DNA of 35,959 nt from positions 1 to 35,959 of the forward strand of contig DBTY01000047.1 of NCBI GenBank assembly GCA_002307295.1, in the 5' to 3' direction. The notes under the pieces are model-generated. The model saw nothing but the letters and a program-made list of their open reading frames with translations, searched no databases and was not told the origin of the DNA. The translations under genes were made by a program, and so were the position numbers. Below are positions 34,231 through 35,959 of the stretch, one piece after another. This stretch comes from Ignavibacteriales bacterium UBA1304 (GTDB taxonomy: Bacteria > Bacteroidota > Ignavibacteria > Ignavibacteriales > Ignavibacteriaceae). How positions within the stretch are numbered: the stretch's first letter is position 1; each line of letters starts with the position of its first letter.

Positions 34231-34259
34231 AATATAAGATAATATTCTTTTTTTTACAA
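34231..34259 (-). promoter_or_regulatory. Promoter of the riboswitch-metE transcript
   Basis: Minus strand TTGTAA (34259-34254), exactly 17 bases, TATATT (34236-34231). The predicted start, about seven bases further on, coincides with the first base of riboswitch stem P1 at 34224, which strengthens the call. Confidence 0.6.
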
Positions 34260-34430
34260 GTCAGTAGCAATACTCAATCAGCCTTTCAGCATTAAAAAAT
34301 TATTAAGTTAAGCGTCAGCACAATCGTAAATCTGCCGCTGCAGCCTTGTACTTAGATAACACTATCCGGTTAGTATGCTGTCGGGATAGAAAAAGAATTC
34401 AATTTGATTTTTATTAAAGCTAATTTGCAA

Positions 34431-34451
34431 ATTATTATTATTATTATTATT
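34431..34451. repeat. Trinucleotide microsatellite (ATT)7
   Basis: Seven perfect tandem ATT units in non-coding DNA. Length may vary by slippage; no adjacent promoter is evident that it could affect. Confidence 0.85.
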
Positions 34452-34723
34452 GCGAATGCAGCGTAAATGCGATGCGTTTAATATTATTGAAATCAGCGGA
34501 GAAGGGGAATCTTCTTCTGCCGGGAAAAAATTATTCTTATATTGTTGAGGGAAACATGAGATACTTATCCGGTGAGCTTGTCTTTGTTAACTGCCAGATT
34601 ATTTTGCGCAATTTGCGCTTAACGCCATGGCGTGCATTTCTTAAAACCCCATAACTATAATACATAACCAACAATCTTTTGTTTATGCGGCGCTATGCCT
34701 AAAAAGCGTATTCCGCTAAATAA

Positions 34724-34798
34724 AATTGTCATGCCTGCAAAAGCAGGCGCCCAAAAGTTAAAAAGTTAGAGATTCCTGCTTCCGTGGGAATGACAATT
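34724..34798. repeat. Paired inverted repeat with TGTCAT ends
   Basis: Outer arms AATTGTCAT (34724-34732) and ATGACAATT (34790-34798) are perfect inverted repeats. Each encloses a small hairpin: GCCTGC-AAAA-GCAGGC (34733-34748) and ATTCC ... GGAAT (34772-34791). It looks like two copies of a TGTCAT-plus-hairpin repeat in opposite orientation, similar in plan to REP pairs or dRS3-like elements. Confidence 0.65.
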
Positions 34799-34860
34799 GT
34801 TAAAACAAAATAGCGCAATAGGACAGGTTCCTAATATGTAGAGTTAGACTCTTCAAGCGC

Positions 34861-35033
34861 GCAATCCAGATTTATAAATAGAATCCGGAGGATTCAAATG
34901 CTTATAGCTTTGGAAGAGAAAAACATACGACCCCGGTTGGGGTCGTACAAAAACATATTTAACAGAGCTATATACATATAATCCCTCCGGGATTAAATTC
35001 TGTTTAAGCTCAATAAATTATTTCTAATGCGCA
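34861..35033. repeat. Three-hairpin interspersed element, copy 2
   Basis: Hairpins at 34881-34895, 34928-34945 and 34980-34994 match copy 1 (362-535) in order and spacing. Bases 34863-34994 differ from copy 1 at 9 of 132 positions with no indels. In H3 a T-A pair is replaced by C-G, and in H2 the changes fall only in the loop. It ends about 50 bases before the start of the lipoprotein gene. Confidence 0.85.
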
Positions 35034-35085
35034 ATGGCACATTAGGCTGTCCGGTATAAAAAGCAATTACACATAAAGAGAAAAA

Positions 35086-35959
35086 ATGAAAACAATAAAA
35101 AATACAGTAATAAGTTTAGTCCTGATAATATTAACGGCGTTAGCGCTATCTGCATGCCGCACGGCGGCAACAGAGCCTGTAGAAAAAGAAGATGCGACCC
35201 CCGGCAGGCGCGATTATACCTGGACGGTAGATACGGTTGTAACGCCTTCTTCTTATCTTGTGAGGTTTTGGGGAACATCAGCAAATAATCTATGGGCGGC
35301 AGGGCTTGGACCTTTTGTTGAGAATAACCTTTGGCATTATGACGGCTCTAAATGGGCGAAGGGAAATCTTAAGGCCTATGGTACAATAGATCCATATTGC
35401 GTGTATGGATTTGCACAGAATAATATATGGCTTGCAGGAAATGAAGGGAAAATATGGAATGGAGACGGTACATCGTGGAAACAGTCTCTACAATATTCGT
35501 CATCCGGCTATGGTTTGGTAGTATTCATGGCAATATGGGGTAGAGCTTCTAACGATATATATGCGGTTGGGACTTATGACAGTTTAGTTCATAACAAAGA
35601 CAATTTCCATGGCTTAATTTTTCATTATGACGGGAATAACTGGCAAAGGGTTAATTTAGCGCAGAATAATTATCAGTTTTTTAAGATATATCAGGAGAAC
35701 AAAGGTAATAATAAATATTATTTGTCTGGGACGTCAAGGAATTATGTAACAGGTGAAGATACATTAAAATTCATTGAGTTTGACGGGAGTAAAATAAAGG
35801 AAATTAATATACAATTATTTTCAAGCGTATCGAGCAGTTCTATGACCCTGATAAACGGGAAGATATATTTTGTAAAAAATTCTGACGTATGCCGTTATGC
35901 TAACGGAACGTTTACAGTAATAAAAACAATTGCAGGAATAGAGCAGGGATATATTTTAG
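35086..35959 (+). CDS. Lipoprotein with propeller-type repeats, truncated by window end
   Basis: At least 291 codons without a stop to the window end. Type II signal peptide: KTIKNT, a hydrophobic core, then lipobox LSAC with Cys24. Repeats of the form W/Y-G-x-x-x-N-x-[IL]-[WY]-A-x-G followed by a DG-x-x-W unit occur at least three times (FWGTSANNLWAAG, VYGFAQNNIWLAG, IWGRASNDIYAVG; YDGSKW, GDGTSW, YDGNNW), the pattern of galactose-oxidase/Kelch-like or YCF48-like surface propellers in this lineage. AAAGAG precedes ATG by five bases and TATAAA lies at 35055-35060. The function is unknown; a C-terminal domain may lie beyond the window. Codon choice (many ATA, GGG, AGG) seems to differ from the neighbouring metabolic genes. 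Confidence 0.8.
   Translation, partial: MKTIKNTVISLVLIILTALALSACRTAATEPVEKEDATPGRRDYTWTVDTVVTPSSYLVRFWGTSANNLWAAGLGPFVENNLWHYDGSKWAKGNLKAYGTIDPYCVYGFAQNNIWLAGNEGKIWNGDGTSWKQSLQYSSSGYGLVVFMAIWGRASNDIYAVGTYDSLVHNKDNFHGLIFHYDGNNWQRVNLAQNNYQFFKIYQENKGNNKYYLSGTSRNYVTGEDTLKFIEFDGSKIKEINIQLFSSVSSSSMTLINGKIYFVKNSDVCRYANGTFTVIKTIAGIEQGYIL

Larger units (their letters stand above)
34260..34860. other. Non-coding region between the riboswitch promoter and the repeat element
   Basis: About 600 bases with no gene I can support. It holds a run of seven ATT triplets (34431-34451) and the TGTCAT-type inverted repeat (34724-34798). A 60-codon frame at 34472-34654 has no good ribosome-binding site or recognisable family and is not called. 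Confidence 0.5.

Noticed and set aside
34472..34654. 60-codon open frame in the gap before the repeat element
   Set aside because: No ribosome-binding site, no promoter and no recognisable family; surrounding frames are also full of stops and repeats.
35042..35284. 80-codon minus-strand open frame at the window end
   Set aside because: It is antisense to the signal peptide and first repeats of the lipoprotein, which has a clear lipobox and start.
1..35959. A defence island, secondary-metabolite cluster or prophage
   Set aside because: I looked for nucleases, toxin-antitoxin pairs, methylases, integrases, capsid or synthase genes; none is present.

Overview
The window looks like a piece of chromosome from an AT-rich, Gram-negative member of the Bacteroidota/Chlorobi lineage, most likely the Ignavibacteria. 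The best evidence is a type IX secretion C-terminal sorting domain with the NYPNPFNPST signature at the end of an exported amidase. The two-subunit 2-oxoacid:ferredoxin oxidoreductase with the gamma domain fused to alpha, the GTP-type PEP carboxykinase and the many short palindromic intergenic repeats fit this. The assignment is an inference from family content; no rRNA is present to confirm it.

Layout. 1-724: the 3' half of a tRNA-Asp(GTC) gene cut by the window edge, its terminator, a partial duplicate of the tRNA tail, and palindromic repeats. 725-2076 (minus): a PspC-domain / toast-rack membrane pair. 2217-5506 (minus): a small basic-tailed protein followed by a secreted debranching-type glycoside hydrolase. 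5630-9048 (plus): nadE and dsbD, overlapping. 9224-9874: a hexapeptide-repeat acetyltransferase. 10407-13285: korA-korB. 13397-16216: nrnA-like DHH phosphoesterase, leucyl aminopeptidase, and a 77-residue orphan protein with its own promoter, ribosome-binding site and terminator. 16531-19881 (minus): a WD40-like propeller protein and a T9SS-exported amidase. 20237-21816 (minus): purE-purK. 21960-24074 (plus): a pullulanase-type GH13 enzyme. 24336-27722 (minus): a soluble hybrid histidine kinase with six PAS-like segments. 27901-29682 (minus): pckG. 29942-33912 (minus): metE followed by a YidE/AspT-type transporter, behind a cobalamin riboswitch at 34064-34224. 35086-end: the start of a propeller-type lipoprotein that runs off the window.

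How the genes work together. The content is mainly core metabolism (NAD, purine, methionine, 2-oxoglutarate/ferredoxin chemistry, gluconeogenesis) plus envelope and polymer-degradation functions. Two exported alpha-glucan debranching enzymes, an exported amidase and a periplasmic thiol-disulfide system suggest a heterotroph that processes polymers outside the cytoplasm. The B12 riboswitch on metE implies that the organism also has, or can acquire, B12 and a B12-dependent route to methionine.

I found no clear novel defence or mobile system. The most unusual content is non-coding: a 132-bp three-hairpin element present at both ends of the window (about 93% identical, with one covarying base pair), a duplicated tRNA-Asp tail apparently interrupted by hairpins, and several families of small palindromes. 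One of these palindromes is translated in frame inside the histidine kinase.
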